The notes beneath the pieces were generated by a model that saw only the letters and a list, made by a program, of their open reading frames with translations, searched no databases and was not told where the DNA came from. Below are positions 43,243 to 51,674 of a DNA stretch of 64,000 nucleotides, piece after piece (the first letter of the stretch is position 1; every line of letters begins with the position of its first letter). The DNA is from Chryseobacterium senegalense (GTDB lineage Bacteria > Bacteroidota > Bacteroidia > Flavobacteriales > Weeksellaceae), in contig CYUH01000011.1 in the NCBI GenBank assembly GCA_001403755.1, forward strand, positions 1 through 64,000. Direction: 5' to 3'. The position numbers were made by a program, and so were the translations under genes.

Positions 43243-43269
43243 TTGTTAAATTTTCTTGTTTTAAGTTTG
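43243..43269 (+). promoter_or_regulatory. Promoter of the second short T9SS cargo gene
   Basis: TTG (43243-43245), a 16-nt spacer (slightly short) and TAAGTTTG (43262-43269) leave a leader of about 55 nt before the ATG at 43331. Confidence 0.5.
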
Positions 43270-43330
43270 ATGTTAAAAAAATACGTAATTTAACAATCCA
43301 ATTTTTAGGAAAAAATTAAAATTTAATATT

Positions 43331-44128
43331 ATGAAAAAAATCTTTACAATTTTAAGTTTGGTTTCTGCCACTGCTTTGGTGAGCGCACAAACTAATTTGG
43401 TTCAAAACCCAGGTTTTGAAACATGGACCAACGGCACACCTGATGGTTGGTGGTCTAGTGGTATTACTTATACTCAATCTACAGACCCTGTCCATGGAGG
43501 CACTTATGCAGCGGGTGTTACTGCTCCTGCTCCTACTGGTACCAGTACAAGTGCTAATAAAACTATTAATCCAACCCCAGATATTTCAATAACTCAAGGA
43601 GTAACTTATATTTTTTCTGGTTGGTATCTTGATAATACTCCTAATGCATCTTTTAAATATTGGAATCAATGGAGAACTAGTACTGCTGATACAGGTACAA
43701 ATAGTCTTCAAGCTGCTGATTTTTCTACTGATTCTCCAGAGTGGAAGTTTTTTACAGCTGAAGGTGTTCCTAATGCAACAGCAATTCTGGCTAGACCAGG
43801 TTTAAGAGTTTACGGAACTCCAACTGCAAACGGAGGAGTTATTTATTTTGATGATATTATGTTCTACGATAAAGCAACAATGGCTGTTTCAGATGTAAAC
43901 GCTTTCGATAAAGCTGTAAAAATGAACACTATTGTTGGTAACGAACTTCGTCTAATCCTTCCGGGAAAAGCAACTGTGAACATCTATTCAGTAGATGGTC
44001 GCTTGGTAAGCTCAAACAGAGTAGAGAACGGACAATCTGTAAACACTTCTTCTTTATCAAAAGGTAATTATATCGTTACTGTTGATAATGGATCTGCTAA
44101 AGTGAGCAGAAAAGTTGTTAAAAACTAA
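43331..44128 (+). CDS. T9SS type A sorting domain protein with carbohydrate-binding-like domain
   Basis: This 265-residue secreted protein has the signal peptide KIFTILSLVSATALVSAQ. The central domain begins NLVQNPGFETWTNGTPDGWW, the standard opening of CBM4/CBM9-like and related jelly-roll modules, and ends GGVIYFDDIMFYD. The C-terminus is a type A sorting domain (ATVNIYSVDGRLVSS, SLSKGNYIVTVDNG, KVVKN). It has the same architecture as the preceding gene but a different core, so the two are analogous rather than recent duplicates. It is probably exposed on the surface and glycan-binding. Confidence 0.88.
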   Translation: MKKIFTILSLVSATALVSAQTNLVQNPGFETWTNGTPDGWWSSGITYTQSTDPVHGGTYAAGVTAPAPTGTSTSANKTINPTPDISITQGVTYIFSGWYLDNTPNASFKYWNQWRTSTADTGTNSLQAADFSTDSPEWKFFTAEGVPNATAILARPGLRVYGTPTANGGVIYFDDIMFYDKATMAVSDVNAFDKAVKMNTIVGNELRLILPGKATVNIYSVDGRLVSSNRVENGQSVNTSSLSKGNYIVTVDNGSAKVSRKVVKN

Positions 44129-44149
44129 GATTGGATCTTATTCAATAGA

Positions 44150-44180
44150 AAGCCACTTCCGGAAAGAAGTGGCTTTTTTA
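44150..44180 (+). terminator. Terminator
   Basis: AGCCACTTCC pairs with GAAGTGGCT and is followed by TTTTTT, downstream of the second short T9SS cargo gene. Confidence 0.88.
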
Positions 44181-44206
44181 TTTTATTCATTGTTAATTAT
44201 CCCTTA

Positions 44207-47026
44207 TTAAAACCATCCTCTTCTAAAATATCCCGTGATCGCAGAGAAATTCAGTACCAACGTGAAACGGATTCTGCTTCCGTAATCTTTAAATGAAGGT
44301 TCAAAACCAAGCGAACTTTGCATCGGAAAATAAATTTCCAGAAAATCAGGAATCACCTTTACTTTTACCCCGGAATCCCAAATAAACTGAGGATTGTGCA
44401 TTTGGTTTTTGTAAACGCCAGCATCCGCATACACATTAAACCAACGCCAAACGTGTGCATCAACATTCACCGAAGTAATCCACCGATTGGCTGTTGTCCC
44501 AAGATAAGATTTGAAACCACCTTCCGCCAATATCAATTGCTGGGAAAGCAAACCACTCGTCGCACTTTGTCCCAAAAGTCCATACGAGAACGCATAATTC
44601 GAAACCTTCGAAATGCCGTAATCAAACAAATTGTTCTTGGTTTTATTGGTGATAAAGTAACCTCCAAAAAACCGGAAACTTATTTTTTGATCAGGCGCAT
44701 ATTCCCAGCGATAGAATGCCTCACCCGAAATTTTCTGAAAATCCTCCATCAACTGAAGGTTTCCGCTCAGGTATTTTTCATGAATAAGTCTTCTATCGGA
44801 ATAACCGTACCCTAGTGTCCAGATATTGTACTTGCCGTATTCATTAGCTGCAGTCATCTCCGGAGTGAGTTCTTTTTCGAAAAAATTATAGGAAAAGCCT
44901 AAACTTCGGCCGATATCGCTTCGAGGATTTTTACTAAAATTAATATTCGCAAATGCTGAAAATTTTTGGTAAGTTAAATCATAATCATAATGGAAATATG
45001 ATCCTGAAACGCCCAAATCTAAACTCCGGTAAAAACTATCGGCCGGCTGAAATGAATAAGAAACACCGCCTGCACCCGTTAATTTTCCCGTTCCTGAACT
45101 GAAATAGGGGGTGAACGAATAAACAAATTTTCGGTCGAATAAGGATGAATTTTTAAAATTTAAACCCAACAAAACTTTATCATACGCGTTGAAATTCAGT
45201 TTCGGATTCAGATATACTTCATTGTATTCCGGATTGGGAATGTCTTTGAAAAACTTGAGCCGAATTTTTTTGGTATTTGCGAAAAAACCTTTGGCATAAA
45301 GATAATTGTCGCGGAAATTCTTCTCCGGGAAAATGTATTCGCTATTGATCACGATTTTCTCAGCATCAGTTTGTGGGATATTGTAAATTTTTGCTTCTTT
45401 GGAACGTTCGGTATCGAACCAAAATGCGGTTTTCTCACCGTTTTTTTTCTCGGTTTCAATTTTGAAAGGAATCTCTTGTAAATTGTTCTTGGAGATTTTC
45501 ACCTGAAATTCATCCCCGATTTTCTTAAATCGTTTCAGCCTAAAATTTACTCGGTTTTTATTTTGTATAAAGTGCTCCAAAAAGCCCGAAGAATATCCGG
45601 AAGCTACAGTCAATTCATCTAAAAAAGCTTGTTTATCGATTCTTTTTCCGGTATTTTTTTGCAGGAAATGAATCACAAAATCGTCAAATTTTTCCTTTCC
45701 CATTTTTTCTGCTACAAACGAAAACAGACTTCCCGTTTCGAAATGGCTGATCGCAGTAGCGTTGAAATTGCTCAGATTTTCGAATGGTTGTCCTATTTTT
45801 TGATCTAAATTTTGAGTCAAAATATATTGGTAAGCAAGTCCGTATCTTTCCGAAAGCTTCAGTTTGGATGCATGGAATATTTTCAAAGGTTTCAAACCTA
45901 GAATTTTCAAATTGTCGGGAAGATCGCCGAGCAACTTTCGCTCTTGGTAATACCGATCGATGTACTGAATTTCGAGGTAGGTTTTCAGCCCGTTCATCAA
46001 CCAGTGATCACCACTTTTCTCGAAAATAGAAGATTGCTCAACAATTTTTTTCGATAAAATACTGAAATAATTCATATCAATTTTTTCAGCGTCCGTGAAA
46101 AGTGGATAACGGAATTTCCAGAATTTAATGTCATCGATTCCCATCAAATTCTCAGATTCGCGGAATTTTTCGCTGATGAATATTTTCGAGGGTAAAAAAC
46201 CTGTTTTTGCCTTAATGAAATTGAGTTGTAGTGGAAGATAAAATTCCAAATTCTGCTTCTCGGCTTCGGTCAGTTGGTAACCGAAATTGATTGTAATTTT
46301 TTGTCCTTCAATAGTTGTTGCAATCGTTGGGAAACTGTTTTCCGAGATTAGAAATTCCGGATCATTGACCAACTTGCCTTCAAAATAATTGGGCTGAATT
46401 TCCGGCAGATTACTTTGCGAATAGTGGTTTATAGGAATTTCAAGATTTACTCTCCAGTAACTTCCCGGATTTTGGTTTTCTTCAATATCGATGAAATTTC
46501 TTTGAATTTGGTTATGATCATCAAAACCATCGGGAACCAGAAAAAAGTATTTCAGAGCTACTTTTTTTCCGTCGGTTCCGTAACCGGTAAATTTCTGCGA
46601 AGGCAAATTCAACTGATAATTTAAGGTGATTTTCACCTTTTCTCCGGGCGCAAGCTTCTCTGAAAGCGGAAGAAAAATCTGTTCCCTTGTGCCGTCAATT
46701 CCTGTTATCGTTTTTCCATCAATCTGAATATTGAGATTTTCTAGATTGCCTAATTCAAGGGGTTTTGCAAAGTGTAAATCGCTTTTTCGATCTTCCAGTT
46801 TTCGGTAAACCAGTGAAGTGTTATTGTATTTGTACGCGGAAATCCAATTGAGGAGTTTTATCTGTTCTAATTCGTTTTCAGAATGGTTGTAATAAGTAAT
46901 ATCTTGATATACAGTTATCTGTCTTTTGTTTTCAGGGATTTTGGCTTCAATGTATATACTGTCTTGTTGCGCAGAAATTGCAACAATATTGGTAACCAGC
47001 ATCAAACCGCAAAAAAATATTTTCAT
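44207..47026 (-). CDS. M1-peptidase-like protein fused to a C-terminal beta-barrel, zinc site lost
   Basis: This 939-residue exported protein has a signal peptide ending AISAQ. Residues about 20-270 resemble the M1 N-terminal beta-domain (VYQDITYYNHSENELEQIKL, KLAPGEKVKITLNYQLNLP). Residues about 320-530 correspond to the helical peptidase domain, with HWLMNGLKTYLE where M1 enzymes have WLNEGLA-YLE. No HExxH precedes it and the ligand Glu is Asn. Residues about 600-939 are alternating aromatic strands ending ITGYFRRGWF, an outer-membrane barrel with a terminal Phe. It is probably a non-catalytic surface protein; the family is known in Bacteroidota but uncharacterised. Confidence 0.8.
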   Translation of the reverse strand: MKIFFCGLMLVTNIVAISAQQDSIYIEAKIPENKRQITVYQDITYYNHSENELEQIKLLNWISAYKYNNTSLVYRKLEDRKSDLHFAKPLELGNLENLNIQIDGKTITGIDGTREQIFLPLSEKLAPGEKVKITLNYQLNLPSQKFTGYGTDGKKVALKYFFLVPDGFDDHNQIQRNFIDIEENQNPGSYWRVNLEIPINHYSQSNLPEIQPNYFEGKLVNDPEFLISENSFPTIATTIEGQKITINFGYQLTEAEKQNLEFYLPLQLNFIKAKTGFLPSKIFISEKFRESENLMGIDDIKFWKFRYPLFTDAEKIDMNYFSILSKKIVEQSSIFEKSGDHWLMNGLKTYLEIQYIDRYYQERKLLGDLPDNLKILGLKPLKIFHASKLKLSERYGLAYQYILTQNLDQKIGQPFENLSNFNATAISHFETGSLFSFVAEKMGKEKFDDFVIHFLQKNTGKRIDKQAFLDELTVASGYSSGFLEHFIQNKNRVNFRLKRFKKIGDEFQVKISKNNLQEIPFKIETEKKNGEKTAFWFDTERSKEAKIYNIPQTDAEKIVINSEYIFPEKNFRDNYLYAKGFFANTKKIRLKFFKDIPNPEYNEVYLNPKLNFNAYDKVLLGLNFKNSSLFDRKFVYSFTPYFSSGTGKLTGAGGVSYSFQPADSFYRSLDLGVSGSYFHYDYDLTYQKFSAFANINFSKNPRSDIGRSLGFSYNFFEKELTPEMTAANEYGKYNIWTLGYGYSDRRLIHEKYLSGNLQLMEDFQKISGEAFYRWEYAPDQKISFRFFGGYFITNKTKNNLFDYGISKVSNYAFSYGLLGQSATSGLLSQQLILAEGGFKSYLGTTANRWITSVNVDAHVWRWFNVYADAGVYKNQMHNPQFIWDSGVKVKVIPDFLEIYFPMQSSLGFEPSFKDYGSRIRFTLVLNFSAITGYFRRGWF

Positions 47027-47170
47027 CTTTTAAATTCGATCAAATATAATGATGTTTTTCTAAATGAAATGTTATTATTAAGCTGTTTTTTGTTAGTTTT
47101 TGATTTTTATAACGAATATTTATTGCGTTTTGTATCAGGATGAATTTTTTAATTTTCATTTAAAATTCAA

Positions 47171-47206
47171 CAAAAAAACGGAAACCCAGTTTCCTGAATT
47201 TCCGTT
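47171..47206 (-). terminator. Terminator of yceI
   Basis: On the minus strand ACGGAAA (47205-47199) pairs with TTTCCGT (47185-47179) and is followed by TTTTTT. Confidence 0.75.
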
Positions 47207-47230
47207 TCCAACTAAAAAAATTACTAACTA

Positions 47231-47803
47231 TTATTCTGCGGTTAATTCAAAATCACCTTTAATTCTCACCATATCATTGATCATTGGTGCAGGGAATTTA
47301 GCTCCGATGTTGAAGTCAGATCTCTTCAAAGTTCCCATAACTTGGTAACCATATGTGGTTTTTTTATTCATCGCATTTACCGTAGAACCGCGGTAAACCA
47401 ACGTTAAAGTAACTGGTTTTGTTACCCCGTGCATGGTAAGATTTCCTTTCAAAGTGTAATAATTCTTTTTGGTTTTAGCCAAAGAAGTACTTTTGAATTC
47501 TAAAGTTGGGAATTTTTCTGCATCAAAAAAATCCGCGCTTTTCAAGTGGTTATCTCTTGCTTCAACATGAGTGTTGATCGAGTTTACATCTGCAGAGAAA
47601 GAAAGGGTAGAGTTGGCAAAGTTTTTCTCATCAGCATTGATGGTTAGAGCTGCTTTGTCGAAATTTCCAGTGATGTCGTTAATTCCAAGGTGCATTACTG
47701 CAAATTGAATTCTAGAGTGAGCCGGATCGTTTTTTAAAACCAATTGTGCAAAGGTGGAAACCGAGAATAACACAACGGTAATGAGGGATAAGATTTTTTT
47801 CAT
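47231..47803 (-). CDS. YceI family periplasmic protein
   Basis: This 190-residue protein from the ATG at 47803 begins with a signal peptide (KKILSLITVVLFSVSTFAQ); an in-frame upstream ATG (47893) overlaps the previous gene and is unlikely. The lipocalin-like YceI barrel shows DPAHSRIQFAVMHLGINDITGNF, NTHVEARDNHLKSADFFDAEKFP, and LTMHGVTKPVTLTL. YceI proteins bind isoprenoids such as polyprenols or ubiquinone-like lipids; the ligand here is unknown. A minus-strand TATCTTTG at 47843-47836 supplies its own promoter. Confidence 0.92.
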   Translation of the reverse strand: MKKILSLITVVLFSVSTFAQLVLKNDPAHSRIQFAVMHLGINDITGNFDKAALTINADEKNFANSTLSFSADVNSINTHVEARDNHLKSADFFDAEKFPTLEFKSTSLAKTKKNYYTLKGNLTMHGVTKPVTLTLVYRGSTVNAMNKKTTYGYQVMGTLKRSDFNIGAKFPAPMINDMVRIKGDFELTAE

Positions 47804-47883
47804 AATACTATTATTTAATGTTAAAATTAATACAGCAAAGATATTTCGAAAATTTTTTATTGGCGTTGATGTAAGGTAAGAAA

Positions 47884-48588
47884 TCAGTTGCAATTTCCAT
47901 CCACGTCACATTGCGCACCGCTGTTGATGATTTGCAAACCTTGGTCTCCAGCAGAAAATTCTGCAAAAGATTTTTCCAAAACCTCTAGGAAAAGTTCAGG
48001 TTGTTGCGCACCGGAAACGCCATATTTATCATTAAATACAAAAAACGGAACACCGGAAATTCCCAGTTGTCGAGCCAGCAATCCATCCTGTGAAACGGCG
48101 TGTGCAAAATCATCGGACTGTAATGCTACTTGGATTTCATTTTCAGAAAGTCCTAAAGATTGGCCGATTTCCAAAAGCGTCGCTTCATCATCGATATTTT
48201 TACCATCGATAAATTGAGCCTTAAACATCGCTTCTTCCATTTCATTGCCTAAGTTTTTTGAATTCGCAAGTTGAATAAGGAGATGACCACGATATGAATT
48301 CGCCACTTTTGAATCGTCAAAATTAAATTCAATTCCGACTTCCTTTCCGGCTTTTTTCACGTGTTCGTGCATGGCTTTGGCTTGTTCCAGTGAAATTCCT
48401 TTTACTTCCGTGAAATATTCATAAGGATTTTTCTCCGGCTGGGTAAGCAGATTGGAATCCAGCTGGAAACTATGCCAATTGACCTCAATCTGGTCCGAAT
48501 TGGCGAATTCTTCAAGTGCCATTTCAAACTTTTTTTTCCCGACATAACAAAAAGGGCAGCGAATATCGCTCCAAATATCTACTTTCAT
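47884..48588 (-). CDS. DsbA family (FrnE-like) oxidoreductase
   Basis: This 234-residue cytoplasmic thioredoxin-fold protein has the active-site CPFC in WSDIRCPFCYVGKKKFE, and the cis-Pro loop in LGISGVPFFVFNDKYGVSGAQ. The insertion of a helical domain between these motifs is that of DsbA/FrnE-type proteins. It ends with two more cysteines (AQCDVDGNCN), as in some FrnE proteins. There is no signal peptide. It may act as a disulfide isomerase or polyketide-type oxidoreductase; the substrate is unknown. The yceI gene begins 80 nt further on the same strand. Confidence 0.9.
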   Translation of the reverse strand: MKVDIWSDIRCPFCYVGKKKFEMALEEFANSDQIEVNWHSFQLDSNLLTQPEKNPYEYFTEVKGISLEQAKAMHEHVKKAGKEVGIEFNFDDSKVANSYRGHLLIQLANSKNLGNEMEEAMFKAQFIDGKNIDDEATLLEIGQSLGLSENEIQVALQSDDFAHAVSQDGLLARQLGISGVPFFVFNDKYGVSGAQQPELFLEVLEKSFAEFSAGDQGLQIINSGAQCDVDGNCN

Positions 48589-49015
48589 AATGATCTTATT
48601 TGTAAGGAAATCTGAATTTTTAATAAAATTTTCATTCCTAAATTATTGAATCAAAGGTACAAACCTTCCGTTAAATTATTCTTGATGTAAGTTAATAAAT
48701 CGATTTCATTATTTGCTATGCATTTAGAGAAAAAATGAGTTGAAGGAAATCTATTTTATACAACTCATAAAGCGAATTCGTTAAGGAACAAAACAAAAAG
48801 TGCGTCAAAAAATTTTTGCTGTTTAAGTGGTGGAATTTCGATAGTTTTATAAAATCTTTGTCTTTCTTCCCGAGAAATGGAGATTTTATGTCTTTTTGTT
48901 TTTGCTGAATTGCGATTTCTGGCTTTTATTTTTAATTTTTTTTATAAGACCTCAAAAACAAATAAGTAAATATTTATGTGTTTTATGCCATACGCACAAC
49001 AGGTCTTAATTCAAT
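48589..49015. other. Intergenic interval with a distant inverted repeat
   Basis: I see no gene. TAAGACCT (48945-48952) and AGGTCTTA (49001-49008) are perfect inverted 8-mers separated by 48 nt, just after the AEC transporter gene. They could be part of its terminator or a binding site. The rest is AT-rich. Confidence 0.35.
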
Positions 49016-49930
49016 TTAAACAAAAAAATGAAGAACCAAATACCAAAAAGCGAGCGTAATAAAAGATAGCGGAATTCCCACGCCAACCATCAGATTGCAG
49101 AGTTTCGGTTCCAATTTGTGGGCTGCAGCAATTATTCCCGCAGTAATCATCGGAGCCATAGCGGATTCCAAAACTGAAATCTCAATCATTTCTCCGCTCT
49201 GTTTTAAAATGATAAAATAAAACAGGAAGATGAAAGCTGGAAACAGCATCAATTTAAATAAAAGACCGTAAAATAAAGGCTTGGTATCGGAATCCAGTTT
49301 CTGCCAATGAAGCTGACTTCCTACTGAAAATAAGGCCAGCGGAACGGTGGTAGCTCCCAATTTATTTAAAACTTCATCAAGGTCATGCGGTATTTCAATA
49401 TTTAAAACATTCAAAATAATCGCCACAGAAAATGCCAAAAATGGAGGAAATCGAATGATTTTTCCTGCAATTTGCGAAACTGTACTTTTTGTTCCCGAAT
49501 AATAGTTTGCCACTGCAATTCCCACGGTGGATAGCGCGACAAAAGAACCGGGTTGGTCCACCAGCATCACACTTTTAAGTCCGCTTGCGCCGTAAATGGA
49601 TTGAATGACCGGTATTCCTACAAATGATGTATTTCCAAAACCGGCGCACATGATTAGCGCGCCGATTACGGCTTTCGACCAGTTCATTTTTTTACCAAGA
49701 ACGCTGAAAAAAACCATTGCCAAAAAAATATTCAACCAAGCAACAGCGACTGGGAAAATCACTTCGTAACTGATGACGATTTTTGGGATGTAGTACAGCG
49801 AAAGCGCCGCCAGCGAAATATTAATAATAAAAGCGTTCAGCGCAATATGACCGTTTTCCGGAAACAGTTTTGCTCTTCTGAAAAAAAATCCCAGAAACAA
49901 ACAGAGAAATAGCAGAATGAGATTAGCCAA
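49016..49930 (-). CDS. AEC (auxin efflux carrier) family transporter
   Basis: This 304-residue membrane protein has ten predicted helices in two inverted repeats. The first repeat contains LNAFIINISLAALSLYYIP and GFGNTSFVGIPVIQSIYG, the second ESAMAPMITAGIIAAAHKLEP; both carry the conserved Pro crossing motifs of the AEC/BART superfamily. Bacterial members export malate, malonate or other organic acids. The substrate here is not predictable. The pyrEF gene lies 17 nt upstream, so they are probably cotranscribed. Confidence 0.9.
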   Translation of the reverse strand: MANLILLFLCLFLGFFFRRAKLFPENGHIALNAFIINISLAALSLYYIPKIVISYEVIFPVAVAWLNIFLAMVFFSVLGKKMNWSKAVIGALIMCAGFGNTSFVGIPVIQSIYGASGLKSVMLVDQPGSFVALSTVGIAVANYYSGTKSTVSQIAGKIIRFPPFLAFSVAIILNVLNIEIPHDLDEVLNKLGATTVPLALFSVGSQLHWQKLDSDTKPLFYGLLFKLMLFPAFIFLFYFIILKQSGEMIEISVLESAMAPMITAGIIAAAHKLEPKLCNLMVGVGIPLSFITLAFWYLVLHFFV

Positions 49931-49947
49931 AAATTCGGTTTTTAGGT

Positions 49948-51306
49948 TTACAAACTTTCCAGATAAGCATTCCAGCCGGCAATTTTGTAATTGAGCGCTG
50001 CTTTTTCGGCATCATCAGCTTTGTAAATTCCGCGACCTACGATGATGAAATCGGTTTGTAAATTCCTGAAAACGTGTTCCGGTGTATTGTATTGCTGCCC
50101 TTTACCATCGCCAGAATCCGATAAATTAACACCAGGAGTAAACAGTAAAAGCTCTTCCGGCAATTGTTTTTGGGAAACGCCACCAATCACATTTGGGTGA
50201 GATTGTGCTACCTTTAAAGCTTCTTCCTGATAATTTTTATCTGTTAAAGTTCCTTTGGACGACATTCCTAAAATCGCCACAACACCCACATTCAGGAAGC
50301 AATCCAATGAATCGTAGCCGCCAATCACATGAGAGGTCACGAAATCTGCCCAATTGGAAATTTTATAAATTCCATAGGAAAACTGTAATTCCTGGGTGTT
50401 CCCGATGTCGGCAAATTTTCGGTCTTCCATCAATAGGAAATTATATTTGGTGGCCAAATCTTTCAGCGGAAGAATGGTTTTATCGGGATCGAAATCGGTG
50501 ATGATATCAATATGAGTTTTAAGGGCAACGATGTGCGGACCAACTTTTTCGGCAAAATCCAATAGTTCCTGAGTGGTAATGACATCAGCAGAAGCAATCA
50601 GATTGGATTTTTTTTCAATGGAAATTTCCAAAAGTTTTTTGGCAACAGAGTGTTCTGCATTTTCGAGTTTTTGCTCGTAAGACGGTCGTTTTTTCTCTTC
50701 AAATTTCACCACATTTCCCTTCAGAAAGTCATCTATTCTTATTATTTCATCATCAGTTAAATGATTTTCTTCCTTTAAAATGGAACAAACTTCCGAAATA
50801 GTAAACAATGTATGAACGCGATAACCTTTGTTTTCGAGCATTTCTATTCCGCCTTGTTGACGATCCAAAACAACGACAATATCCGAAACCGAAATTCCTT
50901 CATTTTCTATTTCCGGAATGGTTTCTAGAAGGGATTTCCCACTCGTAATAACATCCTCTACTAAAAGACAGTTCTGACCTTTCTGGAAAATTCCTTCGAT
51001 CATTTTCTTGGTGCCATATTCTTTGGCTTCTTTTCTTTTGATAATTAATGGAAGGTAGCTTTCCAGCGACATTGCCGTAGCCATCGGAAGTGCAGCGTAG
51101 GGAACACCGCAAATCAGGTCGAAATTGTCTAGCGGAAGCATATCCAAAAGATAATTGGCGAGTCGTTTTAATATTTTCGGATCGGAAGCCAGTGGCCGAA
51201 GATCTACATAAAATGGGCTTTCGATACCGCTTTTCAGGGTGAAACGTCCGAATTTGATAATGCCGAGTTTGTAGCACTCGAGAAAGAATTCCTTTTTATT
51301 TTCCAT
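49948..51306 (-). CDS. pyrEF: Bifunctional orotate phosphoribosyltransferase / OMP decarboxylase
   Basis: This 452-residue fusion catalyses the last two steps of UMP synthesis. Residues 1-190 form the phosphoribosyltransferase: SGIESPFYVDLRPL, and the PRPP loop CLLVEDVITSGKSLLE. Residues about 200-452 form the decarboxylase, with the catalytic Lys/Asp cluster in LMEDRKFADIGNT and the phosphate site in VGRGIY. The order OPRT-ODC is that of eukaryotic UMP synthase, and the DRKFADIGN motif belongs to the eukaryote-like decarboxylase clade. This fusion is regular in Bacteroidota. Confidence 0.95.
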   Translation of the reverse strand: MENKKEFFLECYKLGIIKFGRFTLKSGIESPFYVDLRPLASDPKILKRLANYLLDMLPLDNFDLICGVPYAALPMATAMSLESYLPLIIKRKEAKEYGTKKMIEGIFQKGQNCLLVEDVITSGKSLLETIPEIENEGISVSDIVVVLDRQQGGIEMLENKGYRVHTLFTISEVCSILKEENHLTDDEIIRIDDFLKGNVVKFEEKKRPSYEQKLENAEHSVAKKLLEISIEKKSNLIASADVITTQELLDFAEKVGPHIVALKTHIDIITDFDPDKTILPLKDLATKYNFLLMEDRKFADIGNTQELQFSYGIYKISNWADFVTSHVIGGYDSLDCFLNVGVVAILGMSSKGTLTDKNYQEEALKVAQSHPNVIGGVSQKQLPEELLLFTPGVNLSDSGDGKGQQYNTPEHVFRNLQTDFIIVGRGIYKADDAEKAALNYKIAGWNAYLESL

Positions 51307-51364
51307 TTACTTTTTACTTTAGGACAAAGTTAGGGTTTTCAGAGAAATTTTTCGGATTCTTTTT

Positions 51365-51479
51365 AGGTTAAAAATTCTTAAGAGGTGAAGAGGTTAAGAG
51401 GTTAAAGGGTTAAAAGGTTAAGATGCTATAAGGTTAAAAGGTTAAAATATAAAAAGGGTTAAAAGGTTAAAAATTCTTA
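51365..51479. repeat. AT-rich tandem repeat with unit AGGTTAA(A)
   Basis: About nine imperfect copies of AGGTTAA/AGGTTAAA are arrayed and bounded by identical 16-mers AGGTTAAAAATTCTTA at 51365-51380 and 51464-51479. This is slipped-strand or dispersed-repeat DNA; a partial match also occurs at 5446-5463. No coding potential is seen. Confidence 0.85.
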
Positions 51480-51569
51480 GAATGATAATCTTTTTAAAAA
51501 TTTGCCTTCGAAAAGTAAAAAACCTTTAATTAAAAAAATCTCCTAAATTTTCCAATTCAGTGTGAATAA

Positions 51570-51611
51570 GCCAGTGCAGCTTCAGCCAGTTCAGCTTCAG
51601 CCAGTTCAGCG
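51570..51611. repeat. 15-bp tandem repeat CAGCCAGTTCAGCTT
   Basis: Two exact or near-exact units and a diverged first unit (CCAGTGCAGCTT) stand head to tail, GC-richer than the surroundings. They lie about 60 nt after the ATPase stop codon and also create complementary AGCTGAAC-type segments. Confidence 0.75.
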
Positions 51612-51674
51612 GAATTCTTTTGAATTTAAAGCACCTTTTGAAAAAATAAATTTTTCTTTTTCCTTCATAAAAAA

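Larger units (their letters stand above)
51307..51674. other. Intergenic interval filled by repeats
   Basis: The interval holds the AGGTTAAA array (51365-51479) and a short 15-bp tandem repeat (51570-51611). No gene was recognised, and the plus-strand frame running in from 51562 is an artefact of the repeat. Confidence 0.6.
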
